Source: JAVJST01 sp040219295 (GTDB lineage Bacteria; Pseudomonadota; Alphaproteobacteria; Rhodospirillales; Casp-alpha2). Taken from it: a DNA stretch of 64,000 nucleotides. Both the position numbers and the translations under genes were made by a program. Under the pieces are notes generated by a model. That model ran no database searches. It saw only the letters and a list, made by a program, of their open reading frames with translations, and was not told the DNA's origin. The number at the start of each line of letters is the position of its first letter. Positions within the stretch are counted from its first letter, which is position 1. Below, piece after piece: positions 49,500-58,322 of the stretch. The stretch is taken from NCBI GenBank assembly GCA_040219295.1, contig JAVJST010000005.1, forward strand, positions 620,001-684,000. Reading direction: 5' to 3'.

Positions 49500-50690
49500 T
49501 CAATCGCCGCTCAGGCACGCAGTCTCCATCGTCGCACGCAGCCAGTTGCTGAGTGGCTCGATGAGCAACTCGCTGGCCCGCGAGCCCGTGACCATGCCGA
49601 TGTGTCCGGCTGAAACAACCCGCGCGTCGCATCCCGGGATCGCGTCGGCCAGCGCCCGAGCCGATGCCGGAGGTACGATGTGATCCTGGCCCGGAATGAA
49701 GGCGATCGACGGCATGTCGAGCGAGTTCGGCTGGACCGGCTCACCGGCGATCGTCCATTCACCTCTGGCCGTGGTGTTGCCAACGTACCAGCCTTTCAGG
49801 CATTCCCGCGCGGCGCCGCCAGCCAGCGGTACGCCGTCGTTCAGCCAATCCTCCAGCGCCACGAAGAGATGCGCCGCCGGGCTCGTCCGGTCGAGCCTGG
49901 CAAAGCGGATGAACTTGGTCGGTGTCAGCCACGGGTCGAGCCCGGTGAACATCGACTGCAACACGTCCACCGGAAGCTCGCCCAAGGCGTCGATGGTGAA
50001 CTCAAGGGCCGGCAGTGAAGTTTCCAGCAAGTCGATCTGCAACCTGTCGCCGGCGTGGAAATCCCAAGGCGTCGCGAGGAGCGCAAGCCCCGCTGTTTCG
50101 GCCGGACGCCGCACCGCGAGCGCCAGCGCCAGATTGCCACCCATGCAGTAACCGGCGACGGCGACTGGGCGGCCGCTGTTCAGCGCGACCGCCTCGGTCA
50201 GGATCGGCTCAAGACGTTCGGTGATGTAGTCGGTCAGATCGAACGACAGCTCCGCCGGTCCTGGCGCGTCCCAGTCGACCAGCAGCGGTCTGAACCCGCG
50301 GTTCCGGAGCGCCTCGGTGAAACTGCGGCCGCATCCGAGGTCAAGCACGTCGGCGCGGTTGACCAGCGAGGGAACGATGAGGACGGCGGGGCCGTCGGGG
50401 CTCGCCGTGCCGTAGTCGCGAAGTACGGTTGTCCCGGCCTGCCAGGCGATTCGATACGCGGGTTCCCGATACGGACGCTCGAACTCGCGGTATCGGCGAA
50501 CGCCTTCCGCAAACAGATGCTGGCGGAGTCGGCACTCCTGCTCGACGGCGGCGACGAAGTCGCGGTCCTCGGTACCGGCAAGCTTGTCAGCGAGGGCCCG
50601 GGCCCGGTCGAGACAAGTGCCGTTCCAGATGCCTGATCCGTTCCTCAAGCTCGGTAACGCGGCGATGGAGCTCATCGAGAACGCCGTCAT
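49500..50690 (-). CDS. phaC: Short poly(3-hydroxyalkanoate) synthase
   Basis: About 396 aa if it starts at ATG 50690; ATG 50693 and 50675 are also possible, all inside the end of the PhaE-like gene. Polymerises 3-hydroxybutyryl-CoA on granules. The PhaC lipase-like box GYCMGG holds nucleophile C182. D337 in GQDHIVPP and H364 in SAGHIGM complete the triad. LIVPSLVNRADVLDL replaces the usual VPPWINKYYILDL. At this length it matches class III PhaC (about 355 aa), not class I (about 600 aa). No N-terminal class I domain is present. Confidence 0.85.
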   Translation of the reverse strand: MTAFSMSSIAALPSLRNGSGIWNGTCLDRARALADKLAGTEDRDFVAAVEQECRLRQHLFAEGVRRYREFERPYREPAYRIAWQAGTTVLRDYGTASPDGPAVLIVPSLVNRADVLDLGCGRSFTEALRNRGFRPLLVDWDAPGPAELSFDLTDYITERLEPILTEAVALNSGRPVAVAGYCMGGNLALALAVRRPAETAGLALLATPWDFHAGDRLQIDLLETSLPALEFTIDALGELPVDVLQSMFTGLDPWLTPTKFIRFARLDRTSPAAHLFVALEDWLNDGVPLAGGAARECLKGWYVGNTTARGEWTIAGEPVQPNSLDMPSIAFIPGQDHIVPPASARALADAIPGCDARVVSAGHIGMVTGSRASELLIEPLSNWLRATMETACLSGD

Positions 50691-51018
50691 CATCGCGATG
50701 TGCAGCGCCAGTGGTCGCGGTCCCTGATGTGTCCGCGGTGCCGCCGGTTGGTGTTCGGGCCGTGCTGTCGTCACCCGTCGCTCCGTTTCCGCCGCCGGCC
50801 GGCTGCGGCATGTTGGCGGCCATCTGTGCTGCACCCGCACTCATGAGCCGAACCGCATCCGACATCGTCTTGGCCAGCGTACCGTCGCGCGCCGTCTCCG
50901 CCAACTGCTGTTGCCAGAGATCGAGGTATTCCTTCGCCAGAGTGTTCAAATCCGGCGCGGCGTCTGGTTTGCTTGCTTCCGATCCTTTCGCGCTGCCGCC
51001 TTCTTTCTTGCTCGCCAT
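50587..51018 (-). CDS. PhaE-like PHA synthase partner, candidate
   Basis: 143 aa from ATG 51018. N-terminal helix LAKEYLDLWQQQLAETARDG resembles the PhaE/PhaR-subunit W-x-Q region. A Gly/Thr/Ala-rich linker (about 72-105) follows. The C-terminus RRVTELEERIRHLERHLSR is a short coiled coil, like the conserved PhaE end. The gene overlaps the start of phaC by roughly 100 bp. Position, overlap and coiled coil suggest a stabilising subunit. Overall sequence is too short and biased for a firm family call; a phasin-like protein is the alternative. Confidence 0.55.
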   Translation of the reverse strand: MASKKEGGSAKGSEASKPDAAPDLNTLAKEYLDLWQQQLAETARDGTLAKTMSDAVRLMSAGAAQMAANMPQPAGGGNGATGDDSTARTPTGGTADTSGTATTGAAHRDDDGVLDELHRRVTELEERIRHLERHLSRPGPGPR

Positions 51019-51032
51019 TGCCGACCCCGAGT

Positions 51033-51100
51033 GTGCTGCGACTTCTTGCTGCACTATAACAGTGTGATGCTGCAAGGAACATATCGTTGCGGCGCAGCAT
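51033..51100. promoter_or_regulatory. Cluster of TGCTGC sites in the phaR / PhaE-like intergenic region
   Basis: Three direct copies of TGCTGC (51034-51039, 51047-51052, 51068-51073) and one inverted copy GCAGCA (51094-51099) lie between the divergent phaR and PhaE-like starts. ATGCTGC at 51067-51073 and GCAGCAT at 51094-51100 are the same arms as the phaA dyad. Consistent with PhaR controlling its own gene and the synthase genes. Confidence 0.5.
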
Positions 51101-51197
51101 GAAACGCGATACGAATATGGCAGTGCAATATGCATGGACCGAACAGGGCGGCCGTCAAATTGACCCTCGTTTCCGCCGACCTTACAACAGCGTGAGT

Positions 51198-51800
51198 ATG
51201 GCTAGGACGATGACGGAAGAAACCAAGACACCACCAGTCACCATCAAGAAGTATGCGAACCGCCGTCTCTACAACACGGCGACGAGCAGTTATGTGACGC
51301 TCGATCACCTAGCCGAGATGGTGAAGGAGGGTGTGGATTTCGCGGTGTATGACGCGAAGTCAGGCGAAGACATCACGCGGTCCGTGCTGACGCATATCAT
51401 CGTCGAACAGGAGGGCAAGGGGCAGAACCTGCTGCCGATAAGCTTTCTCCGCCACCTGATCAGCTTCTACGGCGACAGCTTGCAGGCGGTGGTGCCCAAG
51501 TATCTCGAGCACTCGATGCACTCGTTCGCGCAGAATCAGGAAAGCATGCGCGACTACCTGCAGGAGACGTTCGGCAATCTCTCGCCTTTCACGACCTTCG
51601 AGGAAATGAGCCGCCAGAACATGGCCTTCTTCGAATCAGCCATGAAAATGTTCTCCCCGGTGGGGCAGGCGCCGGCAAACAGCGACAAGGCGGACGGCAA
51701 GCCGGCGGAGGGCGACATGCCCTCAAGCGACGACATCGACGCATTGCGCTCGCAGCTCGCAGAGATGCAGCGGCGACTCGACAAGCTCGGCGCCAAGTAG
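51198..51800 (+). CDS. phaR: PHA synthesis repressor PhaR
   Basis: 200 aa from ATG 51198; ATG 51210, with AGGA just upstream, is an equally credible start. PhaR senses PHB or its oligomers and represses phasin and PHB genes. The PHB_acc_N DNA-binding domain shows TIKKYANRRLYNTATSSYVT and YDAKSGEDITRSVLTHIIVE; the PHB_acc domain LLPISFLRHLISFYGDSLQ follows. The C-terminus is a Gln/Arg-rich coiled coil. It is divergent from the PhaE-like and phaC genes, with candidate operators between. Confidence 0.93.
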   Translation: MARTMTEETKTPPVTIKKYANRRLYNTATSSYVTLDHLAEMVKEGVDFAVYDAKSGEDITRSVLTHIIVEQEGKGQNLLPISFLRHLISFYGDSLQAVVPKYLEHSMHSFAQNQESMRDYLQETFGNLSPFTTFEEMSRQNMAFFESAMKMFSPVGQAPANSDKADGKPAEGDMPSSDDIDALRSQLAEMQRRLDKLGAK

Positions 51801-52043
51801 GTCGTCACGACTATTCACTGCAAAATTTTGCGCTGACAGATTCCTGTAAGGTTCGCGCTCTACCTTGGTCCACGAGGCGGCTCGCGCGGCCGTAACAGAC
51901 CCAGTAGATCTTTTCGTGGTTGGGGGATCGACCGAGTCTATTGTTCCGGGCGTGCGCAGGAATGCGCAACGCGCAGCCGCCTCAGCTCTCCCGACAATCG
52001 AACAGTGCCCGATCATCGAGCTGCGGCTGTGCGGCGGATCGCT

Positions 52044-54497
52044 TCATGCGGACGACGGCGTTTCGTCATCCCGTGGCGCGTCCGCGGCCGGTCTCGACTC
52101 CGGCGCCATGTGCACCACGCGTTGCGGGAACGGAATCTCGATGCCGTGTTCGCGGAACGCCTTGTCGATGGCGAAGCGCATGTCGGACGCCGCCAGCACG
52201 ATCCAGAGAATGTCACTCAGGTAACACCGCAGTTCGAAATCCAGCGAACTGGCGCCGAAGTCCTTGAACACCACGGAAGGTTCCGGAGTCTTCATGACCT
52301 TGGGGTGATTTCTGGCGACCTCGAGCAGAATATCCCTGACCTTCTCGACATCGGAACCGTAGGCCACGCCGACAAGAATCTCGACCCGTCCCTGAACGTT
52401 CTTATGCGTCCAGTTCGTCACCGGGCTGGCGATCAGGTCGGCGTTCGGAATGATCACGCTGGCCTTCTGGAAGGTCTCGATCTCGGTCGACCGGACATTG
52501 ACCGATTTCACGGTGCCTTCGTGACCGCCGACGACAACCCAGTCTCCCTGCTTGATCGGCCGCTCGATCAACAGGATCAGGCCGGACACGAAGTTGTTCA
52601 CGACATTCTGCAGACCGAAACCGATACCGACGGAGAGTGCACCGACGACCAGCGCGAGGTTGCTCAGGTCGATACCGATGGCGGCAATGCCGACGAGGGC
52701 GGCAATGATGAACCCGACATAGCCGACGCCGGTGCGAAGCGCGTTGCGGACGCCGACGTCCCGTGAAATCCGAGGCAACAGATGGGTTTCGAGTTTCCGC
52801 TGGAACAGCCGTGTAATCGTCATGATCACGACGAACAGGCCGACCGCGATGAACACGTCGGACAGCGAGAGCGTAAAGGAACCGATCTGAATGCCACGGA
52901 AGAGCTTGGCGACCCAGATCAGCGTCTCGTCGCCGCCGAAACCCCAGACCGGCAGCAGCAAGAGCATGACGCCGGCCAGCAACAATGCGTCCAGCGCCAG
53001 ATTTCCGAGATACACCGATCGCGATGCTTCTGTATCGCTCATCCCGAGACTGCGGCGAACACGGCGCCCCATGGCTGTCTTCGGATCGAAGGCGTGCGAG
53101 ACGACCTCGTTCTTCAGCCAACGGAGCAGCAGTGCGACACTGGCGATGATGCCCGTCATAACGGTTCCTTCAGCCAGGAACCATGCCAGTTGTGCGTAAC
53201 CGGCCGCGGCGGTGACCGGGATCGCCAGCAGCGGGAAGATCACCGAGCGGCGGAGATTGGCCGACACAATCGCTGCGACGGTGGGTTCTGTCGCCGGCTC
53301 CGGCGCCGCGGGCTTGTTGCCTGTGACGTTCTCGCTTTCTGAGACCGGTATCCAGACGCTGCGCGAACAGAGAGACACCAGTCCGGGATACAGCAGGACA
53401 GAATAGATGAAGGTGAAGACGCTCTCCAACTCTGCGGACGGTTCCTGCCAGGAGAACGCCTCGATCGTGCCGCGGAACCCGACGAACAGCAGCATGACCA
53501 GCTTCAGCCGCCACGCCATGCGCCAGGCGGAATCCTCGCTCAGGCGTGTGACGTGCCAGTTGCCGCCGTGACGCGGCAGCACGCCGTTGATCAAACCCCA
53601 GACGAAGAAGAAGATCAGCAGGTTGGCCGCCGCCGCCTCGAATACGGTTTCAAACACCGGATTGAGTTCGAGCGAGGCCTGCATCGCGGCCAAGGCCATG
53701 CCGACGAACGCCATTGGAAACAGGCCGTGCGCGGCCCCTTCGACCAGGCCGGCGAGCACGCGGCGGCGATAACTCGGATCCGCAATGGCGGGATCGCGGC
53801 CGAACCGCCGGATCAGCCAGCGGCGCAGTGGCAACGCGATCAGGGACACGGCCAGTGTCAAAGCGACGATCTTGGTCAGAAAGTCGATGAGATCCTCGGC
53901 CTTGGCCTGCTCGGCGGCCCACGCAGCAGGCGCACCGACGAATGCCCGGTACGCGAGCGACGAAAACTCCGTTAATGCCGTCCGCCAGACACCGAACTCG
54001 AGGGGCGATGCCCGGGCGGTGAACAAGCGTGCTGCAAGTTCGTCTCGGCTCGATTGCGTGACGTCGCGTAACATCAGCTCGGCGCGCGTAATCAACAGGT
54101 CGGCCCGTTTGGCACGGGATTCCGAATTGGCAAGCTGGGTCTGCAGGTTGGCGCGTTCGTCGGTGACTTCCTGTGCTTCGGATAAGCCCGATTCCGGCGG
54201 CGGGCCGAGCGCATCGAGCAGGGTGCGAAACTTAGCTGCACGACGACGCGCAGCATCGCGGAACGTTACCGACTCCGCGATCAGTTCGTCGATCTGGCGG
54301 CGAACGAACCGGATGTCGTCGCGCGTCAGACCGCCGGAGTCGATGCGGCTGTCGACAGCCGTGAGCGATGTTTCGAGGCGGGAAATGGTCGCCTCGGCCT
54401 GCGCCGGCGTGACCTCCTGGGCAAGTCCGTCCACTGGCGCGGCGACGAGCACCGCGACCAGCACAGAGATCAGCGTGATTGTTCTCAAGAAGGTCAT
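52044..54497 (-). CDS. Large mechanosensitive channel (MscS type, DUF3772)
   Basis: 817 aa from ATG 54497, giving a signal peptide (LISVLVAVLVAAPVDGLA-QE). A periplasmic DUF3772-like coiled-coil domain (about 28-170) precedes roughly ten transmembrane helices. The MscS pore helix and beta domain are at about 610-700 (LVVGALSVGIGFGLQNVVNNF and LLIERPIKQGDWV), and the soluble C-terminal domain ends near residue 795. The channel should release solutes on hypo-osmotic shock. Confidence 0.9.
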   Translation of the reverse strand: MTFLRTITLISVLVAVLVAAPVDGLAQEVTPAQAEATISRLETSLTAVDSRIDSGGLTRDDIRFVRRQIDELIAESVTFRDAARRRAAKFRTLLDALGPPPESGLSEAQEVTDERANLQTQLANSESRAKRADLLITRAELMLRDVTQSSRDELAARLFTARASPLEFGVWRTALTEFSSLAYRAFVGAPAAWAAEQAKAEDLIDFLTKIVALTLAVSLIALPLRRWLIRRFGRDPAIADPSYRRRVLAGLVEGAAHGLFPMAFVGMALAAMQASLELNPVFETVFEAAAANLLIFFFVWGLINGVLPRHGGNWHVTRLSEDSAWRMAWRLKLVMLLFVGFRGTIEAFSWQEPSAELESVFTFIYSVLLYPGLVSLCSRSVWIPVSESENVTGNKPAAPEPATEPTVAAIVSANLRRSVIFPLLAIPVTAAAGYAQLAWFLAEGTVMTGIIASVALLLRWLKNEVVSHAFDPKTAMGRRVRRSLGMSDTEASRSVYLGNLALDALLLAGVMLLLLPVWGFGGDETLIWVAKLFRGIQIGSFTLSLSDVFIAVGLFVVIMTITRLFQRKLETHLLPRISRDVGVRNALRTGVGYVGFIIAALVGIAAIGIDLSNLALVVGALSVGIGFGLQNVVNNFVSGLILLIERPIKQGDWVVVGGHEGTVKSVNVRSTEIETFQKASVIIPNADLIASPVTNWTHKNVQGRVEILVGVAYGSDVEKVRDILLEVARNHPKVMKTPEPSVVFKDFGASSLDFELRCYLSDILWIVLAASDMRFAIDKAFREHGIEIPFPQRVVHMAPESRPAADAPRDDETPSSA

Positions 54498-54576
54498 GAA
54501 CCCGCTACACCCGTCCTCGGCCGGGAGCCATATTGCGACAATATGCGGGGTGATGAAATGCCGGAAGTACGACCGG

Positions 54577-55398
54577 TCAGAGATCCCGGGCGACACGGAA
54601 CCCGAGCCAGTAGCTGTTGACCACCGTCGGATTCTTGGCCCGGTAGGACGACCGGCCGACCTTCTGGAAGTAATAGAAGGACCCGCCCTTCATGACGCGC
54701 TGCTTGCAATTGCCATCGGTCCGCGCCGAACCGTCACCGGGGGCGCCGTCGTGGGTCGGGTTCCAGCAATCGGCGGTCCATTCGTAGGCGTTACCGACGG
54801 TATCGTGAAGGCCGAAGGCGTTGGGCTCGAACGAACCAACCGGCGCGGTGCCCTTGGCGCTCCATTCGCTATAGCAGTCTTTGCAGTTGGCCCTGTTCTT
54901 GCCGGCCTCGTCGCCCCACGGAAAACTCGTCGTGGTGCCGGCCCTGTGGGCGTATTCCCACTCCGCCTCGCTCGGCAGGCGATAGGTCTTGCCCGTCTTG
55001 GCGCTGATCCAGGCCAGATAGTTTTCGACATGGTCGATGGTGACGTTGACGACCGGCCGGGTTCCGCGGCCCCAATCGTGATCGTCTGGTTCATGCGCGC
55101 ATCCGCCGTCGGCGACGCAGGCTTCCCATTCGTCGAAGGTGACTTCGTAGACGCCAATGGCGAACGGTTTGCCGATGTTCACGCGATGCGGCGGGCCCTC
55201 TTTGCGGGTCGTGCCGCCGAGGCCCATGATGTAAACCCCCGGAGGCACCACGACCATTTCCGGGCACGTGTCGCAGTCCCTGAATACCTCGCCGGGCGCT
55301 GGATCGGCCGCGAAGACATCACGTGGCAGGAGTACCAGCACGAATGCGGCAATTGCGCCGAGGGCGGCGTACGACAGGCGGCGGTCTGATGCGGTCAC
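54577..55398 (-). CDS. SUMF1/formylglycine-generating-enzyme-like exported protein
   Basis: 273 aa from GTG 55398, selected for GGAG upstream and for the signal-peptide-like helix ALGAIAAFVLVLLPRDVFA that follows. The FGE-sulfatase fold is clear: VVVPPGVYIMG, EVTFDEWEACVADGG, RPVVNVTIDHVENYLAWIS, YRLPSEAEWEYAHRAG, GNAYEWTADCW and GGSFYYF near the C-terminus. Cysteines are frequent (DCDTC, NCKDCYSEW). The copper-binding active cysteine pair of true FGEs is not evident, so this may be a ligand-binding or adaptor member rather than a sulfatase maturase. No sulfatase gene is adjacent. Confidence 0.85.
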   Translation of the reverse strand: MTASDRRLSYAALGAIAAFVLVLLPRDVFAADPAPGEVFRDCDTCPEMVVVPPGVYIMGLGGTTRKEGPPHRVNIGKPFAIGVYEVTFDEWEACVADGGCAHEPDDHDWGRGTRPVVNVTIDHVENYLAWISAKTGKTYRLPSEAEWEYAHRAGTTTSFPWGDEAGKNRANCKDCYSEWSAKGTAPVGSFEPNAFGLHDTVGNAYEWTADCWNPTHDGAPGDGSARTDGNCKQRVMKGGSFYYFQKVGRSSYRAKNPTVVNSYWLGFRVARDL

Positions 55399-55478
55399 GC
55401 GCGGGTCTCCATATGTTCTAAGCGATTTCCTAACAGTAGGGCGGGCAAATGGGGCGTCAAGATGGCCCGCCGACAAGA

Positions 55479-56549
55479 TCAATCGAGTGCGCGCGTTGAG
55501 CGCTGCAGCCGGACAATCGCCCGGCGCGCGGCGTCTCGCACGATCGGTGACGGGTCGTTAGTCAGGTCCGCTGCGACGTCCGTCAGCGACCGGTCGCCGC
55601 TGTTGCCAATAGCGATCAGGACGTTGCGGACGAACCGGTCGCGGCCGGTCCGTTTGATCGGCGAACCGCTGAACCGTTGGCGGAAAGCCCGGTCATCGAG
55701 CGCCGCCAGTTCGGCGAGGGACGGTTCCCGCATGCCGTCTTTGGGCGCCATTGCCGGCTCCCGTGCGGGTTCGGCGAACTTGTTCCACGGACAGACGCCG
55801 AGACAGTCGTCGCAGCCGTAGATGCGGTTGCCCATGCGGTCGGCCAGTTCGTCCGGGATATCGCCCTTGTGCTCGATCGTCAGGTAAGAGATACAGCGCA
55901 GAGGATCGATCCGGCGAGGCTCTGGCAGCGCATCGGTCGGGCAGGCTTCTCGGCACGCATCGCAGGAACCGCAAAGATCCGACAACGGCTCGTCAGGCGG
56001 AAGGTCGAGCGTCGTGAAGATCTCGCCGAGGAACAGCCAGGAGCCAAAGCGACGCGACACCAGGTTGGTGTGCTTGCCCTGCCAACCGATTCCGGCCCGT
56101 TGCGCGGCAGGTTTCTCCATGACCGGTGCGGTGTCGACGAAGACTTTGACCTCGCCGCCGGCTTCCTCGATCAACCAGCGCGCCAGCCGCTTGAGCCGCT
56201 TCTTGACCACATCGTGGTAGTCGCGGCCCTGGGCGTAGACGCTGATCGCGCCGACCTCGGACCGTTGCAGCACAGCAAGCGGGTCATGACGGGGACCGTA
56301 ATTCATGCCGAGCGAGATAACGCTCTTCGCCTCGGGCCACAACGCATCCGGCGATGATCGACGATCGGCCTTATCCTCGAGCCAGGTCATGTCGCCGGTC
56401 CGTCCTGCAGCAAGGAATGCGCGGAGATCGACCGCATCGGCGCCATCGGTCGCGGCCCGGCTGACGCCGATCTGATCGAATCCCAGGGCGATTGCCTGTT
56501 CATCAAGCCGGCGGCGAATGTCGCGGATGGCGTCGCGTTCGCTGTCCAT
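55479..56549 (-). CDS. queG: Epoxyqueuosine reductase
   Basis: 356 aa. Last step of queuosine synthesis: cobalamin and iron-sulfur dependent reduction of epoxyqueuosine in tRNA. D139 in VFVDTAPVMEKPAAQRAGIG is the conserved general acid. Two [4Fe-4S] motifs are CGSCDACREACPTDAL and CDDCLGVCPWNKF. HEAT-like repeats lie at the C-terminus. Divergent from a VUT-family transporter gene. Uses B12, as does NrdJ. Confidence 0.94.
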   Translation of the reverse strand: MDSERDAIRDIRRRLDEQAIALGFDQIGVSRAATDGADAVDLRAFLAAGRTGDMTWLEDKADRRSSPDALWPEAKSVISLGMNYGPRHDPLAVLQRSEVGAISVYAQGRDYHDVVKKRLKRLARWLIEEAGGEVKVFVDTAPVMEKPAAQRAGIGWQGKHTNLVSRRFGSWLFLGEIFTTLDLPPDEPLSDLCGSCDACREACPTDALPEPRRIDPLRCISYLTIEHKGDIPDELADRMGNRIYGCDDCLGVCPWNKFAEPAREPAMAPKDGMREPSLAELAALDDRAFRQRFSGSPIKRTGRDRFVRNVLIAIGNSGDRSLTDVAADLTNDPSPIVRDAARRAIVRLQRSTRALD

Positions 56550-56627
56550 GGTGGATAATCTTCTAGCAGCGCCGAGCGCAAAATGATATCAGCCCCGCTA
56601 AATCCCGGTATTCAGAACGATTTAGCC

Positions 56628-57113
56628 ATGGCCTACCGCTACACAGCTCTCTACATCGCCCTGATCGTCTGCGTGAACTGGCTGTTCACCGTCGTCCCGC
56701 TCGTCGATTTGCCGGGCGGCGAAAAGTGGCCGCCGGCATCCCTGTTTGTCGGCCTCGTTTTCGTTGCTCGCGATTTTGCTCAGCGTGAGATCGGTCACCG
56801 CGTGATCGTCGCCATGCTGATTGCCGGAGCATTGTCCTACTTCATGGCCTCTCCGTACGTCGCGCTCGCCAGCGTCACCGCCTTTCTGATCAGCGAGTTC
56901 GCCGACTGGGCAGTGTACTCGTTCACCAAACGGCCGTTCTCGCAACGGGTCCTGTTGTCGAGCGCCGTCGGCACCCCGCTTGATAGCGCGGTGTTCTTGC
57001 TGATGATCGGGCACTTCTCGGTGATCGGTGTCGTCGTCATGACGATCAGCAAGATGGTAGGCGCGATGATCGTCTGGTGGATCGTCCGCCGCCGGGAGAC
57101 CGCGGCGGTCTGA
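56628..57113 (+). CDS. VUT-family (queuosine-precursor type) transporter
   Basis: 161 aa from ATG 56628 (ATG 56583 is possible). Five to six helices. FVARDFAQREIGHR near residue 50 corresponds to the conserved loop of COG1738/YhhQ-type carriers of queuosine precursors, and FLISEFADWAVYSF and GTPLDSAVF follow in family order. Probably imports preQ0/preQ1 or queuine; adjacency to queG supports this. The decarboxylase gene starts 17 nt downstream. Confidence 0.78.
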   Translation: MAYRYTALYIALIVCVNWLFTVVPLVDLPGGEKWPPASLFVGLVFVARDFAQREIGHRVIVAMLIAGALSYFMASPYVALASVTAFLISEFADWAVYSFTKRPFSQRVLLSSAVGTPLDSAVFLLMIGHFSVIGVVVMTISKMVGAMIVWWIVRRRETAAV

Positions 57114-57130
57114 ACCGCCGTTTTCAGCGC

Positions 57131-58312
57131 ATGATTTCCCGCCCCAACACCCAATCGCTCAGCCAGTACGAAACCGCCCAGGCGGTGGTCGACGCCCTGC
57201 AGCCGGCGGAACCCGTCTACTGCCTCTATCCCGACAGGCTTCGCGCGATCGCGAAACGGTTCGTCGACGGCTTTCCCGGGCGCACCATGTTCGCGGTCAA
57301 GGCCAATCCGTTTCCGGCCGTAATCGACACGCTTTGGGATGCCGGTATTCGCTGCTTCGACACCGCGAGTCTGCCGGAGGTTCAGCTCGTTCACGAACGC
57401 CACCCGGATGCCGACCTGTTCTTCATGGCGCCGGTGCGGTTTCGCGGTGCCGCCGAGGCCGCCTACCAGAGCCACGGCGTTCGTCGGTTCGTCGTCGATC
57501 ATCCGAGCGAACTCGACCGCATTATATCGGCGACGTCGGCCGCGGACACCGTGATTTTCGTGCGGGTTGCGGCGGAGAACCCGGATGCGATCTACGAGTT
57601 CGCCTCCAAGTTCGGCGCCACGCCTGACGAAACGGTCGCCATGCTGGAGCAGGTGATCGAGGCCGGGTTTGAACCGGGCCTTGCGTTTAATACCGGTTCC
57701 ATGGTGATGGACCCCTCGGCCTACGAGAACGGTCTCGCGATTTGCCGCTCCATTCTCGAGCGCGTCAAACGGCCGATCGGTCATCTCGACATCGGTGGCG
57801 GGTTCCCATGGGTTTACCCTGACATCCCTGCGCCGGCAGTGGAGGCCTACTTCGAGCGGGTCGCCAGTGTCCGCGCAACGCTCTCGCTGGCCGATGACGC
57901 GATCATCTACTGCGAGCCGGGCCGCGCGCTCTGCGCCGACGGCATGTCCCTGATCGTCCAGGTCCTGATGCGCAAGGATGACCGCCTCTACCTCAACGAC
58001 GGGGTCTACGGTTCGCTTTCGGAGACCAACCTGTCCCACGGCGAAGTGTGGTATCCGACGAGGGTCATGCGCGCTGGCGGCGGCGCCCCCGGAGAAGCCG
58101 ATAAACCGTTCACGATTTTCGGGCCGACATGCGACTCGCTCGACAAGCTGCCGGTGCAGATTCCGTTGCCCGCGGATATCGCGGAAGGCGACTGGATCGA
58201 GATCGGCACCATGGGCGCGTATTCGAACAGCACGCGTACCGCGTTCAACGGGATATTCCCCGACACACTGGTCGAGATTACTGGCGGTGAGCCGCCCAGG
58301 CTGGACGACTGA
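57131..58312 (+). CDS. Type III PLP-dependent ornithine/lysine decarboxylase
   Basis: 393 aa from ATG 57131. Alanine-racemase-fold decarboxylase: K57 in FAVKANPFP binds PLP, DIGGGFPWVYPD is the phosphate loop, and FGPTCDSLDKLP near residue 342 carries the catalytic cysteine at the dimer interface. The PTCDSxD motif marks basic amino-acid decarboxylases (ornithine or lysine), which make putrescine or cadaverine, rather than diaminopimelate decarboxylase, a separate gene at 24 kb. It follows the VUT gene closely; a functional link is not clear. Confidence 0.9.
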   Translation: MISRPNTQSLSQYETAQAVVDALQPAEPVYCLYPDRLRAIAKRFVDGFPGRTMFAVKANPFPAVIDTLWDAGIRCFDTASLPEVQLVHERHPDADLFFMAPVRFRGAAEAAYQSHGVRRFVVDHPSELDRIISATSAADTVIFVRVAAENPDAIYEFASKFGATPDETVAMLEQVIEAGFEPGLAFNTGSMVMDPSAYENGLAICRSILERVKRPIGHLDIGGGFPWVYPDIPAPAVEAYFERVASVRATLSLADDAIIYCEPGRALCADGMSLIVQVLMRKDDRLYLNDGVYGSLSETNLSHGEVWYPTRVMRAGGGAPGEADKPFTIFGPTCDSLDKLPVQIPLPADIAEGDWIEIGTMGAYSNSTRTAFNGIFPDTLVEITGGEPPRLDD

Positions 58313-58322
58313 TTCCGCTCGA

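Noticed and set aside
56550..56627. preQ1 riboswitch ahead of the VUT gene
   Set aside because: No C-rich loop with A-rich tail in the short leader; likewise none before queF.
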